From the NCBI GenBank assembly GCA_947044405.1, contig CAMRHE010000205.1:1550001-1614000 (forward strand): 64,000 nt of DNA, in the 5' to 3' direction. This DNA comes from Leptodactylus fallax (lineage: Eukaryota > Chordata > Amphibia > Anura > Leptodactylidae). The notes beneath the pieces were generated by a model. The model was not told where the DNA came from and did no database searches. It was given only the letters and a program-made list of their open reading frames with translations. Each line of letters opens with the position of its first letter. The first letter of the stretch is position 1. Below are positions 1 to 15,300 of this stretch, one piece after another. A program made the position numbers and the translations under genes.

Positions 1-3000
1 GCGAGATCTCACTGATGATGATCAGACCCTGGAAGAAAATGTGCAGTCTCCATTTTCCGAGCAGCAGGTTTGTAAACATATTATGTATAAAAATTTGCTT
101 GAACATAGGTAATGTAGCAGGGTTTTCCTAATAAAGTAGGTGATGTTAACGGTTCCAACTCCTGGCCTCCACCAATACTTCACTGTTTCTGCCCATGCAG
201 TAATGCTCTTGGATCCTACAAATGAAGGAATGGGTGTCCCTTAAGCTGTTCTCATGAACAGCAGCAATTCCAACAAGTTGAATGGGGCTATGTTATAGTC
301 TGCATTGTGTGTAACCAAGAGCGTTTCTGCACAGGTGCAATTGGAAGGGGGTCCAAGGAGTCGTAGCCTTTAACCTCACTTATATTGGGAAAACCCTTTT
401 ATATTACTTCTGTTCATGCAGACTGTTTGTCATCTATGTCTTCTACATTGTAAATGTCATTACTGAGATTTGGCCTAATTGTATTTTAATGTTTACAGTA
501 CATTTGCCTGTGTTCAGCTCTAGCCTTTATTTCCTAAGGTTTTACAACTTGTTAAAGACATTCAACATGGGTCAGCTGACAAGTTAAAGTCACTTAATGC
601 TCTTCGTCAAAATCTCCGGAACAAAGATGTGCAGCTCATGTTTCTCAGGTATTGCACAGTTTAATTTTTGACCTATATAATTCTTAAAGGGGTTGCCCAT
701 TTTCAGAAAATAAATGTATTTGTTTGTATAATGAAAAGTTCTAAAATTCTTCAATATACTCTCTAGAACAATTCCTCATGGTCATGTGATGGACAAAGGT
801 GCACAACTCGTTACAGTCACAGCACAGTAATCAGACATCTGTATTGTAACGAGCTATGCAGCTGTGTGTCCATCACATGACCATGGACTGAATTTTATCC
901 ACTGGAAGGAAGCAGAATGAATGAAAGGAAGTAGAGATATAAAATATTGTAAGGAAATGATACAGACAGTATATTGGAAAATTGTAGAACTTTTCATTAT
1001 ACAAACAATAACATTTATTTGCAAAACTAGAAACTGAAAACTTGGAGCTTTTGTGTAAGATGGGAAGTGCACAGAGAACTGTCAGAATCGCATGACAGCC
1101 TGGAATATTTCATGTCTAGAGAATCATAAAAGCAAGAGCAGTAGGATGCTTCTCATTCTGTCTTTAAGCTGCAGGAAGGAGTGTAGCCATAGTTGACCAA
1201 ATTAAAGCATGATATGATAAGGGAATAAAGGTGAGCTCTGTGATAGAAGTCTAAGTGATTTGGAGCATTAATTTTTTAGTAGAAAGCAATTAAAATCCTG
1301 GCAGGACTCCTAGAGAAGACCAGTAAGAGTCCTGCTTTACCTTGCCCACACACAATGATTGACAGCTATCCTTGTATGTGGATGCAGAACTTTGAAAGCC
1401 ATTGTTTCTCTTTATAAGAAATCTTCTATATTAGTAATGTTGTTAGTAATACTGTCATTCATTCATCCATGACTTCCCAGGGCAGAGGGTAGCATGCGGA
1501 TTTTGGTTGGATTATTCACTTGTCAGTTTGCCAATATTCAGATGGAAGCATTAAGATGTTTGCATGAACTCTCCAACTCAAATGATCCAACTGTTTGTAA
1601 AGCATGCCTACCAGCTACATCGTACCTTATCACGTATTTATCAGTGAGCAGCCCAGAGTTCACGGTAAGGGACAATTTTTTTTTTTTACTTACGTTGATA
1701 AATCTAAGTTCAATATATGATTAAGCCTTGTATTGAAATGCAGCATAGGAACACTTCAGAGTCCTGCCTAACAATTTCTTAGTCCATGTTTACGCTTTGT
1801 GTTGTAGAAATACTGCAGTCACAAAAAACAGGTGTAAATAAAGTAAGGAGTCGCCATGGTCCCATTCTTCTAAAACACATAAGAAAGGCAAACCATATAG
1901 TGGAAACAATGTGTGGCACTAGCCACTCTTTACAACAGTATACAGCACAGTTAGGTAAATCTGACCGATTGCTGCACCTTACATGATTGGCAGGGGTACC
2001 AGGCCTTCCACCGACTTGGAACTAGTGGTTCCCATCCATCTCCACTGCACCCCTCAACCAACTTTTATGGTTGCACAAGTTCAAAACTCAGGATCTGCCA
2101 TATTATCTGAGTGCCCCACAGATGAGTAACACTGCCTGTGTTTTACTCGCATTGGCCCCTTGCAACTAGGACCATGTATGTATCGTGCCGCAATCCTATC
2201 TTGCAGCATAAAATCTCAGAACAAAACCTATTATAAGGCCTGGTTGGATAGTTTCTTGCTTTACCCTGTACTGTAGAAATAGAATTAGTCTGCAACTCTC
2301 AACATACTACTCCAGCCTTAATCCCAGCACCCATTGACCTTCACCTATCTTTCATATAGAGAATCCTGACAATGAATAGCACTGATTCAGTACTGCAGAC
2401 CAGTTCTTGGTTTTACTTGCAAAGCTGTGTTGCTCGTGCTCGCTATTGATCACGGCATCCAGGGGGTTAATCCACCAGAATCGGAAGATACTGGTCCAGC
2501 CCCTCAGCTGTGTAATACAGCCGAGAGGAGGATGTAATGCCGCAGCTTCTGTGCTTGTGGCATTACAGTGCCGTAATAGTACTGAGCTGAGCGTGAACTA
2601 TATACATGCCTTGACGTACTATTGCAGAGTGGGAAGGGTTTAAAGGGGTTAAAGTGTTGTCCAGCATTAGAATTAGAAAGTTTCTTTCTTGCATAAACAG
2701 TGCCATAACTATTCACAGGTTGTGTGTCATACTGCAGTTCAGCCTCATTCACCTCAATGAAGCTGAGCTTCAATGCCAGACACAACCCAATGAAGAGTGT
2801 GGTGCTATTTCTGAAGAAAGCACTCATGTTTTCCTAATGCTGGAGTAAAATGTACCATAAAACAGAAATACATGGGTAAATGTTTTTATTTGTGCTTTTT
2901 TCTGGCCTTATGGTTTGTCTTTGTAAAATAAAAAAAACCAGCATTGGCTCGACTTGCATCTGAAAAACATAAAAAAAAAAAAAACCATTGTAAGGATGTA

Positions 3001-6000
3001 ATGAATAAAAAGATCTATTGAACAACCGCTAAGGCCATACCCCTTCTGGGAGGTGCAGTGCAGTTTTCTCATATTATAAGTTTATATTTCTTGTTTAAAT
3101 CATTGCAGGACACAGCACCATGCATATAGGCCTGGCCACTAGGAGGCTGACACTAGGAATAGCAAAAGATGTCAGCTCCACCTCTGGGCTATACCCTTCT
3201 CACAGACTCTATGCTAGCCAGTTTTAGCCTAGTGTTCGTTTGAGGTAAGCACGACGTGCAGGGCTTTCTGCTTCTCCGAATTATGGCTCATTCCACAAGA
3301 TCTGTTGGAGTCTCCTGGGCTGTTCGGCATCAGGCTTCCATTGCCCAGGTCTGTAAGGCTGCCATCTGGGTTTCTGTCCACACTTTTACAAATTAAACCT
3401 GATCCACTCTGTGGCCTCTGCTGTTGCCAACTGGGTCGTGAGTTTTTGCAATCGGCTGTGCGATAGGTTGCTCACATGGCTGTGGAATTCCCACCCTTTT
3501 TTCTTGTCGTTCCTGCCTCGGGCTGTTTTGTTTGTTTTCGGGTTCAGGATATGTTGGTGGCTGTTGGTTCCATGTTCTGCATTGTTTTTTCTTGTTTATT
3601 TGTGTTCTCTGTCCTGCTGCAGCACAAACTGGCTAGCATAGTGTCTTGTGAGGAGGGTGGAGCCGACATCTTTTGCGCCTCCTAGTGGCCTGGTCTATAC
3701 CCATGGTGCTGTGTCCCTCAATGAATACAATGAGAAAAGGATTTTATGGTGAATACAAATTTTTCAGCCTACACTGAAGCCTGATAAAGCCAGATTCCTA
3801 ATGCTTTCCTTGTATTTGTAGGAGCTGTGCTTGTATACACTGGGCAACCTTATTGTGGAAAGTGAGGCAGCAAGAAACCAGATACTTCTGCAGGGGATTA
3901 TTCCTGCCTTTGCACTGTGCATCAAGGTAAACACTATACAACAAGCAGTTTAGTATCCAGCCATGTTGTACAATATCTGCTCTAACTAGCTGAAGTATCT
4001 TCCTTTGCAGTCCCCTCACATGACTGTATTAGAAGCCACAGGCTATGCACTTTCTCAGCTTCTTCAAGCAAAAGAAGCCCCTGAAAAAATAGTTCCGTAA
4101 GTGAAACCTAAGGGAGATTTCATGTTAAGTTTTTGAGGAAAGTGGTTAGGGCTTAACAGAGATGAATATGGCACACGAATGGTTAATAGAATCTCTCCTA
4201 TTGTCTTTAAAAAATACCACTTTGACACATGTACTGATGGGAAAGAACACAACTTTCATATGAGGATACATTTTAAAACCTGTATATGATGTGAAAGAGG
4301 TTTCAGTGATTTAAAGAGGACCTTTCACCACCCCCACCAATTCTAGTTTTTAGCATCACTTAATAGGCGCTGCTCAACTGATTCCAGTGTAGTTAGAATT
4401 TTTCCTCTAGTCCCGACCGTTCCTGAGCAACAAGCGCAGTTAGTTTTGATGCTTGATGTGCTATTGCAGTGCTGTAATGACAGAAGGACAGTGTTAGGGG
4501 GCGTGATTCAGAGCTCCAATCCTGTATTGCAAAATAGCTGCCCTTGATAAAATGGCTGCTCATGACAAGATGTTTATAATAGCCAGGCCATAGTAACCTT
4601 AATTTGAACCCAGTATAAAATAATGTCTACACACTCTATCAAGTTGACCTGAAGTGATATTTACATACCTATACAGATTAGATCAATGCTGTCTAAGGTG
4701 ATATCTACATATCTATACCAACCAGATCAACAGGTTATATTTGCATGTCCATACTAATTAGATCAAAGGAGAAACTCTGTTTGAAGCATATATGTCACGA
4801 GACATATTCAAGTGAAAACTGGCCCCTTCCACATGAATATGAGCTTGGAGAAGAGTAAAAGCCTTACAGAGGTGTATCACTTCTGTAACCGCACACTATA
4901 TGACATACACAAAGGGTATAAGATGGGAAAACATCCCCCAGCCTAAAAGATGCTATCCTGACAGCAGTGATTGGGGACGCCTGGTTCTGCTTGATGATAC
5001 CTGTCACATGGCTGAGTGATGCTTCCTACAGATACCCTTATCAGAACTCAGCTATGAAGCTTGGCAGTGTTGTAATTATTGATTGATTACTTGGTTGTTA
5101 GTGTAGATTTAATTACCACCTTTTTCTGATTGACTTTGATATTTGATTATACCTTGCTTTAGTACCAGTTTTGATTAAGTCACAGTTTGACTAAGTTTGA
5201 TTACCTTGCTATACCTGCTGTATTGCAAGTTTGGATTTTATCACAGTTTGATTGACTTCGGTATTTGATTGTACCTTGCTATACCTGCTGTATTGCAAGG
5301 TTTGATTATACCTTCTAATATTTGTTATACTTTTCCTTGTTGTAAGACCTTTTGCTATCTTCTTATATTCTTCTTAATAAAATGTTAAGCTATTGGGGAT
5401 AGTTCAGTGTTTTATTATATAACTTTATTCTATTACACGGAATCCAAAGAATCTGTTTCATTTGGCAAAACAAATCCGAGGCAGCCAGTGTCAGAGCTCA
5501 GAATCACACCCCTTTGTCTGTTCCTGCCTGACACCACCCTGCCGACAGTACAGAGCCTAAATGCTCAGGAATGGTGGGGTCTAGAGAAAAAATTCCTTCT
5601 GTGCCAGAATCAGAGGAGCACAGAGTTGGACTTGTTGGAGCTGGTGAAAGGTCTACATTAAATGAAAAGGAAGTGAGCTGAAGTACTCTGGCACAACCAT
5701 TTTTCTTCCAGCTCTGTTCCCTGTACAGTCCCTGACAAAAGTTCTGTCGCTTATCCATGTTGTGGAATCAAAAGCTTATAACCTGACTTTAAATTCATCT
5801 ATTGGTTTTAGAAATGACTCATATGAAAGCTGAAACCCTCCCAAATGATTTTTTGGTTAAGAAAATAAATTGGCTTCACTGCTGAAATATTCATCATTTA
5901 ATGAACACAGAAAGGTCAGATTTTGGCAAGACAAAAGTTTTGTCGCCTTGTCATACAATGCACCCAATCCTAGTTTAAAGCCTCACCTGTGCTCACTAAT

Positions 6001-9000
6001 TGATCGGTTAATTAGTGGGTGTGTATAAAAAGAACTCCAGCACCCCAGACCTTCACTTGAACTGCAACTTCACCTCTGACAACATGCCAAAAATTAACCC
6101 TGCGACCAAAGCCTTGATTATCAAGAGGCTGAAGACCAGATCCACTGCAGAGGTGGCTGGCACCTTTAATGTGTCTCTGCGTCAAGTACAAAGAATTAAA
6201 AAAAAAGATTTGAACAGACTGGAGATGTTTTTGACAAGCCCAGGCCTGGCAGACCCCGCAAGACAACTGCTCAGGAGGAACGTTAGTTGGTTAGAAAATC
6301 TAAAGCCAGCCCCTCTTCCACTGCAGCAGAGCTCCAACAGGCCTGGTCACCTCAAGTCCCTGTGTCAACTAGAACAGTTTGTAGGATTCTGTCTCGAAAT
6401 GGCCTCCATGGTCGAATCAGTGCCCAGAAGCCAGCACTAAACAAAAGGCAATTAAAAAAACGTGTGGCATTTGCCAAGACCCACAGCCTGCTAAACGGAT
6501 GGACGCTGGAAAAGTGGCAGAAGGTGGATTTCGCAGATGAATCTTCAGTTGAATTACACCACAGCCGTCGCAAATACTGCAGGAGACCTACTGGAGCCCG
6601 TATGGATCCAAGATACACTCAGAAAACAGTTAAGTTTGGTGGTGGAAAGATCATGGTCTGGGGTTACATTCAGTATGGGGGTGTGCAAAACATTTGCAAG
6701 GTGGAAGGCAATATCAATAGCCTAAAATATCAAGAAGTATTAGCTTCCTCTTACATTCCCAATCATAAAAGGGGTCAAATTTTGCAGCAGGATGGTGCTC
6801 CATCTCATACATCCATCTCTACATTAAAGTTCCACAAGGCAAAGAAGATCAAGGTGCTCCAGGACTGGCCAGCCCAGTCACCAGACATGAACATCATTGA
6901 GCATGTTTGGGGTAGGATGAAAGAGGAAGCTTGTCAGACAAAATCAAAGAATCTTGATGAACTCTGGGAGGCATGGAAGACTGCATTCTGTGCTATTCCT
7001 GATGACTTCATCAATAAATTGTATGAATCATTGTTGAAACGCATGGATGCAGTCCTTGAAGCTCATGGAAGTTACACAAAATATTAAATATGGCTCTAAT
7101 AGCACCACAACTTCATTCACCAATGTTATGAAACATATCTTTGTTTTTGAACAGAATTATTGGTTTGATTTTCACATTACTTTATGTGTGCGACAAAACT
7201 TTTGTCTTGCCAAAATCTGACCTTTCTTTGTTCATTAAATGATGAATATTTCAGCAGTGAAGCCAATTTATTTTCTTAACCAAAAAATCATTTGGGAGGG
7301 TTTCAGCTTTCATATGAGTCATTTCTAAAACCAATGGATGAATTTAAAGTCAGATTATAAGCTTTTGATTCCACAACATGGATAAGCGATAACTTTTGTC
7401 AGGGACTGTATAGCTTCTGGTGCCAAAGGTTTCCTGTAACAGCTGATTGGAGCCAGTTGTTGGAACCCCAAAAACTGGATACTGAGGATAGGTCATCAGT
7501 ATCTATCAAAAATTACCTCTACCCTGGAAAGCCCCTGTCATGCTAGACAAATGGAGATCTGCGCATCTCTGCATGGTCTTCTTAAAAGTCTAAGAGTACA
7601 TTCATATCATGTTTTTTTCATCTGTTTAGGAAATCCATTTAATGGAATCAAAAGGATACCAATGATCTCTATCAGTTTACATAGAGTCATTGTTAAGAAT
7701 AAAGTCGATCTTTTTCTTTGTCAGACACAAAAACCTTTGTCTATTTCTTTTAACATTGACTGTAAGTGTATGACCATCCGTTTGCATCCATTTTTTGCTT
7801 CCATTAAATGGATGTGAATGAACTCTAATTAGAATGTCAGAAAAGACACAACTCTGGAATCCTTAGGGCAGTAATGATGCAGAAGAAAGATGCACCAGTG
7901 CCACCCCACAAAAAACATATAAATACTAGTGGTTTGGGTGTGATTATTAATACTTACTAGACTGATTCTATGGAAAGTCACAATTGTGTCATTCTCTTTC
8001 ATTCTGCAGAGGTGTCCTACAGTCTGCACTCATACAGGATATTCTTCGGCTGTTATGTTGTAGTTCAGAAGAGGGCTTTGGAATGATGATTGAATTTGCT
8101 TGGTGTCTCCATAATATTGTGAGCAGGTATGTACAACTCAACAGCTTTCTAATAAGAAGTGTGTAAGGAAACAACACCAGGTATGATTTGCTCTCTTGGG
8201 GTTAGACTGGCACAACATATAGTGTGCCAAATAATATATCTCCCCAAATCTTCTTTTGTGTGAACTTGGCTTTTTGAGACATGCCTATCCATTATCATAT
8301 CTTTTGAAGTTAATCATATATTTTGCATAATATGAGCACAAATTAAGATGCATAGTTACATCTGGGTTCACATCTGTGTGTCAAATCACAGAGACTGCCA
8401 AAAAGCGGTGGAGAAAAATGTCCTCAGTTCAGGACTTTTTCCTCCACCGCTTTCAGTGTCAAAATGGCAGACATCCAACGGACCCCATCTAAAGCTAGTT
8501 CTCCAATGGTTCTCCCGGTCTCTGTAGACAAGTGGACAGCATGTAACAGCTGCAGCTAAGCCACAATGGCAGCAGTTTGGCACATGACCACTGCGGCCAT
8601 TGATTGACCCCAGCTTTTACATGCTGTCTTCTTGTAAACGGAGATCGGGAGGACTGTCAGAGAGCCATCGTTGGATCGCTGGGAGAAAGGAGAGACTGAG
8701 AAGTATTGATTTTTTTATTTTTTTTTTATTTTTTTTTTTATTTTAGGGCATTTACAGCTGGTTATAACTTTTTGTAGAAGTTGGACAACCCATTTAACAA
8801 TCATTTAAAGACTTGTCCACAACTCGTGGACAAGTTTTCAACCATATATAGTTTGTGCAGCATGGCAACCCAGCGTAAATCCTTGACAAAACAGAGCATT
8901 AACTCAAATTCACACAATTTTTCCTGCAGCATGTGAATGCAGATTTGTAAAATCCTGTTCACTTGCATTTGCATTGTACTTTGCTGCAAATTGTCATTGC

Positions 9001-9267
9001 TGAACTGTGGCCCAAGGTTGCTGTGCCTTATTCTTGTTAAGACACAAGTGACTGAAGATTCATTGCCATACTATTTCATATCACTTTATTCTTTATTTCT
9101 TCTGCGACCAAAAAACTATATATTTTTTTCCCTTTTTTTTTTTTTTTTTTTTTTAGCCAGGTGAATAATATTTTACTGACACAAGTGACTGAAGATTCAT
9201 TGCCATACTATTTCATATCACTTTATTCTTTATTTCTTCTGCGACCAAAAAACTATATATTTTTTTC

Positions 9268-9303
<36 letters not shown>

Positions 9304-12300
9304 CCAGGTGAATAATATTTTACTGATCTCTCAAGGTGTTTTATCCAAACTGATGGATTTGCTCATTAAGCTTGCTGATGTGGTTACCAGAACATCAATT
9401 CCAGGCATTGAACTGGTGAGTGCATTAAGTGAAGGGTTATATATTATGGCCTAAATATTAAAGGTTTCTAGCTCCCAAAAATGAAAGACATCTGCAGTTT
9501 AAAAAATACTAGAATTCCACTCTCCTGCGATAGGAAGCAGTGCTCATCCCCCTCTAAATGTTCAGAAATAATAAGTATAATTGACCCTTAATCTGTGGAT
9601 ATGGTCGTATCAGGGCTTGCACATGTACAATATACTGCAATACTTTACTTTATGTATATTAGACCCCTGGGATGGTTAGGAACCCCCCTCCCCAACCACC
9701 CAGATACCATGGTTGATATTGATCACTGCATCGAAGAGGTTGATCTGCCAGAGTTGGAGTGTTTTCCACTCTATTATACAGCTGAAACCCAGCAGTGATC
9801 TAGCAGGCACAGGTCATGACCTGTGTATCCATGTGCTTTACTATTACAGCACTAAGTGTTAACTATATGCAAAGTGCAATGTAATAGTACGATGCAGAGC
9901 ATGAAACGGTTAAGGATATAGTTTATTTTAGCCTTCAGGAAGCTGCATATATTTTGTTTTTTTTTTCATCCCCATCTTCAAGGGCCATAAATTGTACAGG
10001 GGATCGAGCGAATCAAGTCTGTTTGTGGACAGCAAAAAGAAAAAAAAAAACCTAATAAGCCCTCATATGACTGTGTCAACAGAAATAAGTTTAAGAGGTA
10101 TGCTGTTTGTATGCCTACCCAGTGGCATATGTCAGGTCCTTCTTTCAGAGGTCTTTGTTTGGAAATATTCCCAACGTATACTTCTGACGGACTCAACTAT
10201 AAATGTGAACAAAGGCTAAACCAGTATATCTTAATAAGCAGGTTAATATAATATGAACTTAAAGACATACTTAAGATCATTGTAATATCACCTGTAATAT
10301 TGTCCCATTATGGACACTTATCTCCTGTCCTGGTGATAGGGAATAAGTGTCCAATCACTGAGGGTCTGATCGCTCGGCCCCCCAGTGATCAGGAGGACTG
10401 TTGACAGAAAGTCCCCCCTAAAACTTCTTTGTGAATGGAGCGCCTGTGCACTTGCTTGACCGCCGCTCCATTCACTTTTTTTTTAACGGGATGCAGGCCT
10501 TGCCATAGATTATAGTCCTGGCAGCCCCATAGAAGTGAATGGGGTGTCACGCAAGCGCACTGACGTTGCACTTATAAGGAAGTTTTAGGGAGACTTTCGG
10601 TCCCTGACCTCCTAATCACAGCGATCGGGCCCCTAGCAATTGGACATTTATCTCCTGTCCTGTACATAGGGGGATAATTGTCCATAACAGGACAATACCT
10701 TTCATAAATTCTTATTCATTAAGTATATAAAGTCAAAATATTAACAAATGTTCTTCTCACAATACAGCTGATTTGTCCAATAGTGCGTTGTTTGGGAAAC
10801 TTTCTAGTAGAAGTTGATTCTTTGGGGAACAAAATTCACATTGAAGATGGCAGACTGCTTGTGGCGTTGTTTGTTCTTATGCAGCAGTTCCAAAAAGAAC
10901 ATGCATTCATGGTAAAAGAGTGTCTGTGGACCCTTAATAACCTTACAGGTAAAATAGATTACAAGGATGCAAATGAAATATTATTAACATTTATAAAGTA
11001 TATATTAGAACTCCTACGGATGGCACTGCAGCTTTCCTACGTGTGTGCCTGTGGGGAGGGGTTTATTCAATGGTCATCCTGACATCCCTAGTTCATGCAT
11101 ATGATGCAATTACATAGATAGACCAGTAGGATTGATAAGCCTTTCATGGACGGTGGAAAGCAGTATGGCATCCTCTATGTACTAATGGCTGCCATAAGTA
11201 GTCACCCAGCATGTGATGACCTTATATATTTAGTTATATCTCTATTTTAGGAAGATGATCTTACGAAACGTAGACTAGAGACTATATGAGGGGAAGAAAT
11301 TGTAGATGGTGATCTGGGGCTAAGTAATGAAACTGGGGATGAATGGAGGGAGGAGTGAGAACAGTAGGCACTGTGGTTTTAACAAACCTTGCATAAGTCA
11401 ATAGTACAGATGATAATAAACGTTTAATAAATTTTTAAGATAAAGAAGCTTCGCTCTTTTATTAGGCATCTTTCTTTTTTTATGGGTGGTGTTTTTGGAA
11501 CATTATTATAATATAGTTTATTAAGTGATTTGTGGTACTAAGGCCAAGTTCACATCTCCAAATGCAGACTGTCGCAGTGACGAAAAAGTCCTGCAAGTCT
11601 GACTTTATCATCTGGCGGTTACAGTTTAACACAGTGGACACCCAGCAGACCCCGTTATAGTCAGTGGGGTCCGTCGGTAATCACTGGTGTCTGCTGTTAT
11701 AGTGGTCTGTGTGCCCATTGTTCTGGTCCTCCGACGGATTAGAGCAATGGATACCCTGGTGCGAGTGTGAACTTAGCATTACCCTGCCTTTACTGTGCTC
11801 TGTATAGATCATTGTAAAGTAATTTTTACATCCTGTATTACATGTATTTCACTGCCACTGCTTAGCACTTGCTGTTAGCTCTGATGGCTAATAGTACAAC
11901 TTCTCTCTCCCTTCCTGCCCAGTTGGAGTTTCAGAGCTTGTCTTGTACATTTACATTCATGCCTGCTGATGAAAATAGCGGTGCTTTCAGGATAGATCCT
12001 TAATGTTTTCAGTATAAATGCAATGTAAATAAATCTTATATGAATGTAAAACTAAGTTATTTATGGTAAATTAATATGAATTCAATTTTCTCCCTTTTTT
12101 TTTTTTTTTTTTCTAGCGGATGATCCTGTGTTATGTTCTGCAGTGCTGCACTTAAACTTGATGCCTGTCCTGTTGCAGTTCTTTGGTTATTCTAAGGATA
12201 TTATTGTGCTGGTAAGCCTTCCGCAGACAAAAACCCTGCATGCTCAGAAGTATGTGGACACCATTCCTAGTTATTGACTGCAGGTGTCACAGCCACACCC

Positions 12301-15300
12301 ATTGGTGCAAATACCCAAATACACACGTGGACAAAATTGTTGGTACCCCTCATTTAATGAAAGAAAAACCCACAATGGTCACAGAAATAACTTGAATCTG
12401 ACAAAAGTAATAATATATAAAAATTCTATGAAAATGAACAAATGAAAGTCAGACATTGCTTTTCAACCATGCTTCAACAGAATTTTTTAAACAAGAAAAC
12501 TCATGAAACAGGCCTGGACAGAAATGATGGTTCCCTTAACTTAATATTTTGTTGCACAACCTTTTGAGGCAATCACTGCAATCAAACGATTCCTGTAACT
12601 GTCAATGAGACTTCTGCACCTCTCAACAGGTATTTTGGCCACTCCTCGTGAGCAAACTGCTCCAGTTGTCTCGGGTTTGAAGGGTACCTATTCCAGACGG
12701 CATGTTTCAGCTCCTTCCAAAGATGCTCAATAGGATTTAGGTCAGGGCTCATAGAAGGCCACTTCAGAATAGTCCAATGTTTTCCTCTTAGCCATTCTTG
12801 GGTGTTTTTAGCTGTGTGCTTTGGGTCATCATCCTATTGCAAGACTCATGACCTGCGACTGAGAACAAGCTTTCTGACACTGGGCAGCACATTTCTCTCT
12901 AGAATCCCTTGATAGTCTTGAGATTTCATTGTACCCTGCACAGATTGAAGACACCCTGTGCCAGATGCAGCAAAGCAGCCCCAGAACATAACAGAGCCTC
13001 ATCCATGTTTCACAGTAGGGACAGTGTTCTTTTCAATATATGCTTCATTTTTCCATCTGTGAACATAGAGCTGATGTGCCTTGCCAAAAATTTCAATTTT
13101 TGTCTCATCTATCCATAGGACATTCTCCCAGAAGCTTTGTGGCTTGTCAACATGTTGTTATATATTATTACTTTTGTCAGATTCAAGTTATTTCTGTGAC
13201 CATTGTGAGTTTTTCTTTCATTAAACGAGGGGTACCAACAATTTTGTCCATGTGTGTAGGTACAGAAAATATACTCTGGAGCAGTGGAAGTGTTTACTCT
13301 AGAGTGACGAATCACACAGTCTGTCAGCAGGAAAATTGGTATCAAACTAAACAGTACCTTGAAGAGCGGCTTTTACTCTTTCCAAAAATGACTTTCTTAT
13401 TGTGCGTTGCAGCTCCATTTTCTTGGAAATCAGGGTTTTATTCTTATGCAAATTAGCTGAAAAGGGCTTTAGGGGCTTCTTCAGTCTCTGCCCTGGATAA
13501 CTGCCCCTAACTGCTGTCCAGCTCCTCTCCCCATTGCTTGAGTGACATCCCTCACTTTGTCTACAGTTAGGGAAGGACCCTATGGTAGCGGGGCTCCCTC
13601 ACCCACCCCAGATGGAGCGGGACAGTACCACATTTCGGGTGCTGTCCCGCTGTTCTGGGCGGCAGGCAGTGACTTCAACTCTATCTGTATTAGGACACAG
13701 ATAGAGATTGAATACAATAGTGGAATACAGAGCTATCGGCTCCATGCTCCATTATTCAGCCTTTGGCCGATGTCTGCGACAGGGAAGCGCAATGAGCTCT
13801 GATCCACAGACATCATTATGGCCAGTGTGCAGGTCCATAGGAACGGGGTTAGACAAGTATTCTTCTTTTACTTTGTGTAACACTGGTGGTTGATGGGGCA
13901 GGGGGCCTTATATGGGGCTACTTAAGGGGAAATTAAATGATGAGGGGGAGCCCATTTACAAAAGGTTTGAACAGGGCCCCCTAATCTATTAAAATGGCCC
14001 TGGTGCAGTGGACCCCTATTTACTTGATCAGTAGGGTTCCCATTGGTTGGATGGGGTTCCCTCTACCTATCTCAACTGGACCCCGGTCCTGTGGCTAGGG
14101 GATAAATTGTAAAATTGGCACAGCTCCTTTAAGATCAAGAGTAAAATAGTCTTAAGATGATTTCTGATGACCATATTGTTAGTAGTATAATGTTGTACTG
14201 TGCCATTGAAAGTAGTGGAAGAGTGAAGAAATCAGGCGATACCTTTTAGAGGCTGAGTATATTTGATAAGTAAGCTTTCAGAAAACTAGCTTCCTTCATC
14301 AGACATGGTGTTATACAAGAACTGAAAATTCACAGATTATTTATACTCTATACACATGGTCTTCAAAGGATTTTAGAGTCCTTAAAAAAAACAAAACAAA
14401 ATGCAATCTAAGCAGAGAAGTTATTTACAACCGGTCAAAAAACAATCTGGAAAGTTGTGGTGTGTGACAGAGGGATCTGTTATCTGTTTGCTATCAGGAG
14501 GTGATTTGTGACCCTCACAGTTCATACATAGTGTGACATGAAGCTGGCATGAATATTAGTCCAAATTGCAGCGTTTTAAATTTTTGCATAAACTTGTACT
14601 CCCATTGTTTCCTCTCATTCTGCGTCTTAAACTGTCCCATTAAAACCACAACCCGCAAATCTTCAATAGAGTGGTTTTCTCCGGAGAAATGTGCGGCCAC
14701 TGGGAGATCGGTTCTGCTGTTATTAATGTTGGATCTGTGTGAGTTCATTCGCTGACTAAGTCTCTTCCCTGTTTCCCCCACATAGAGGCCTGTGGTGGGA
14801 CATTGCACACACATTATGAGGTACACCACATTGGAAGACCAGCAGGAAAATGTCCCCCTAATTCTGTGCACCTGTTGTGACTGTGGGATAGGTACACTGT
14901 CAGCGGTGTGGATGTGCTTGCAGGTCATGCACCTTTTTTGTAGGCAAGGTGAGGTGCCATTTTCAGTTGGGGCCTTCAGGTCACTCCGGACAATAATACG
15001 CCTCAGGTTTGGTGGTTGTCGAAAGGAAAGCAGAGGCGGGACTGGAAATATGTCCTTGAGTCTGCTGTCCCTATGTAGCACAAGTTGGAGTTCCTTGGCA
15101 ATCCTTCGTAGGATTTCCAGCTGAGGGTTGTAGGTGACAACTAGGGGCACTCGGGCATCTTTCTGGGTCTCTCTACTGTATATGTGAGCAGACTGTCTCT
15201 GTTAATGGCTGCCGCTTTGTTTAATTGGTTGTCCGTCACTTTTTATTTGTATCCCAATCGGAGAAATTTCATCCTCAGATCCAGGCGGTGCTTGTCCAGG

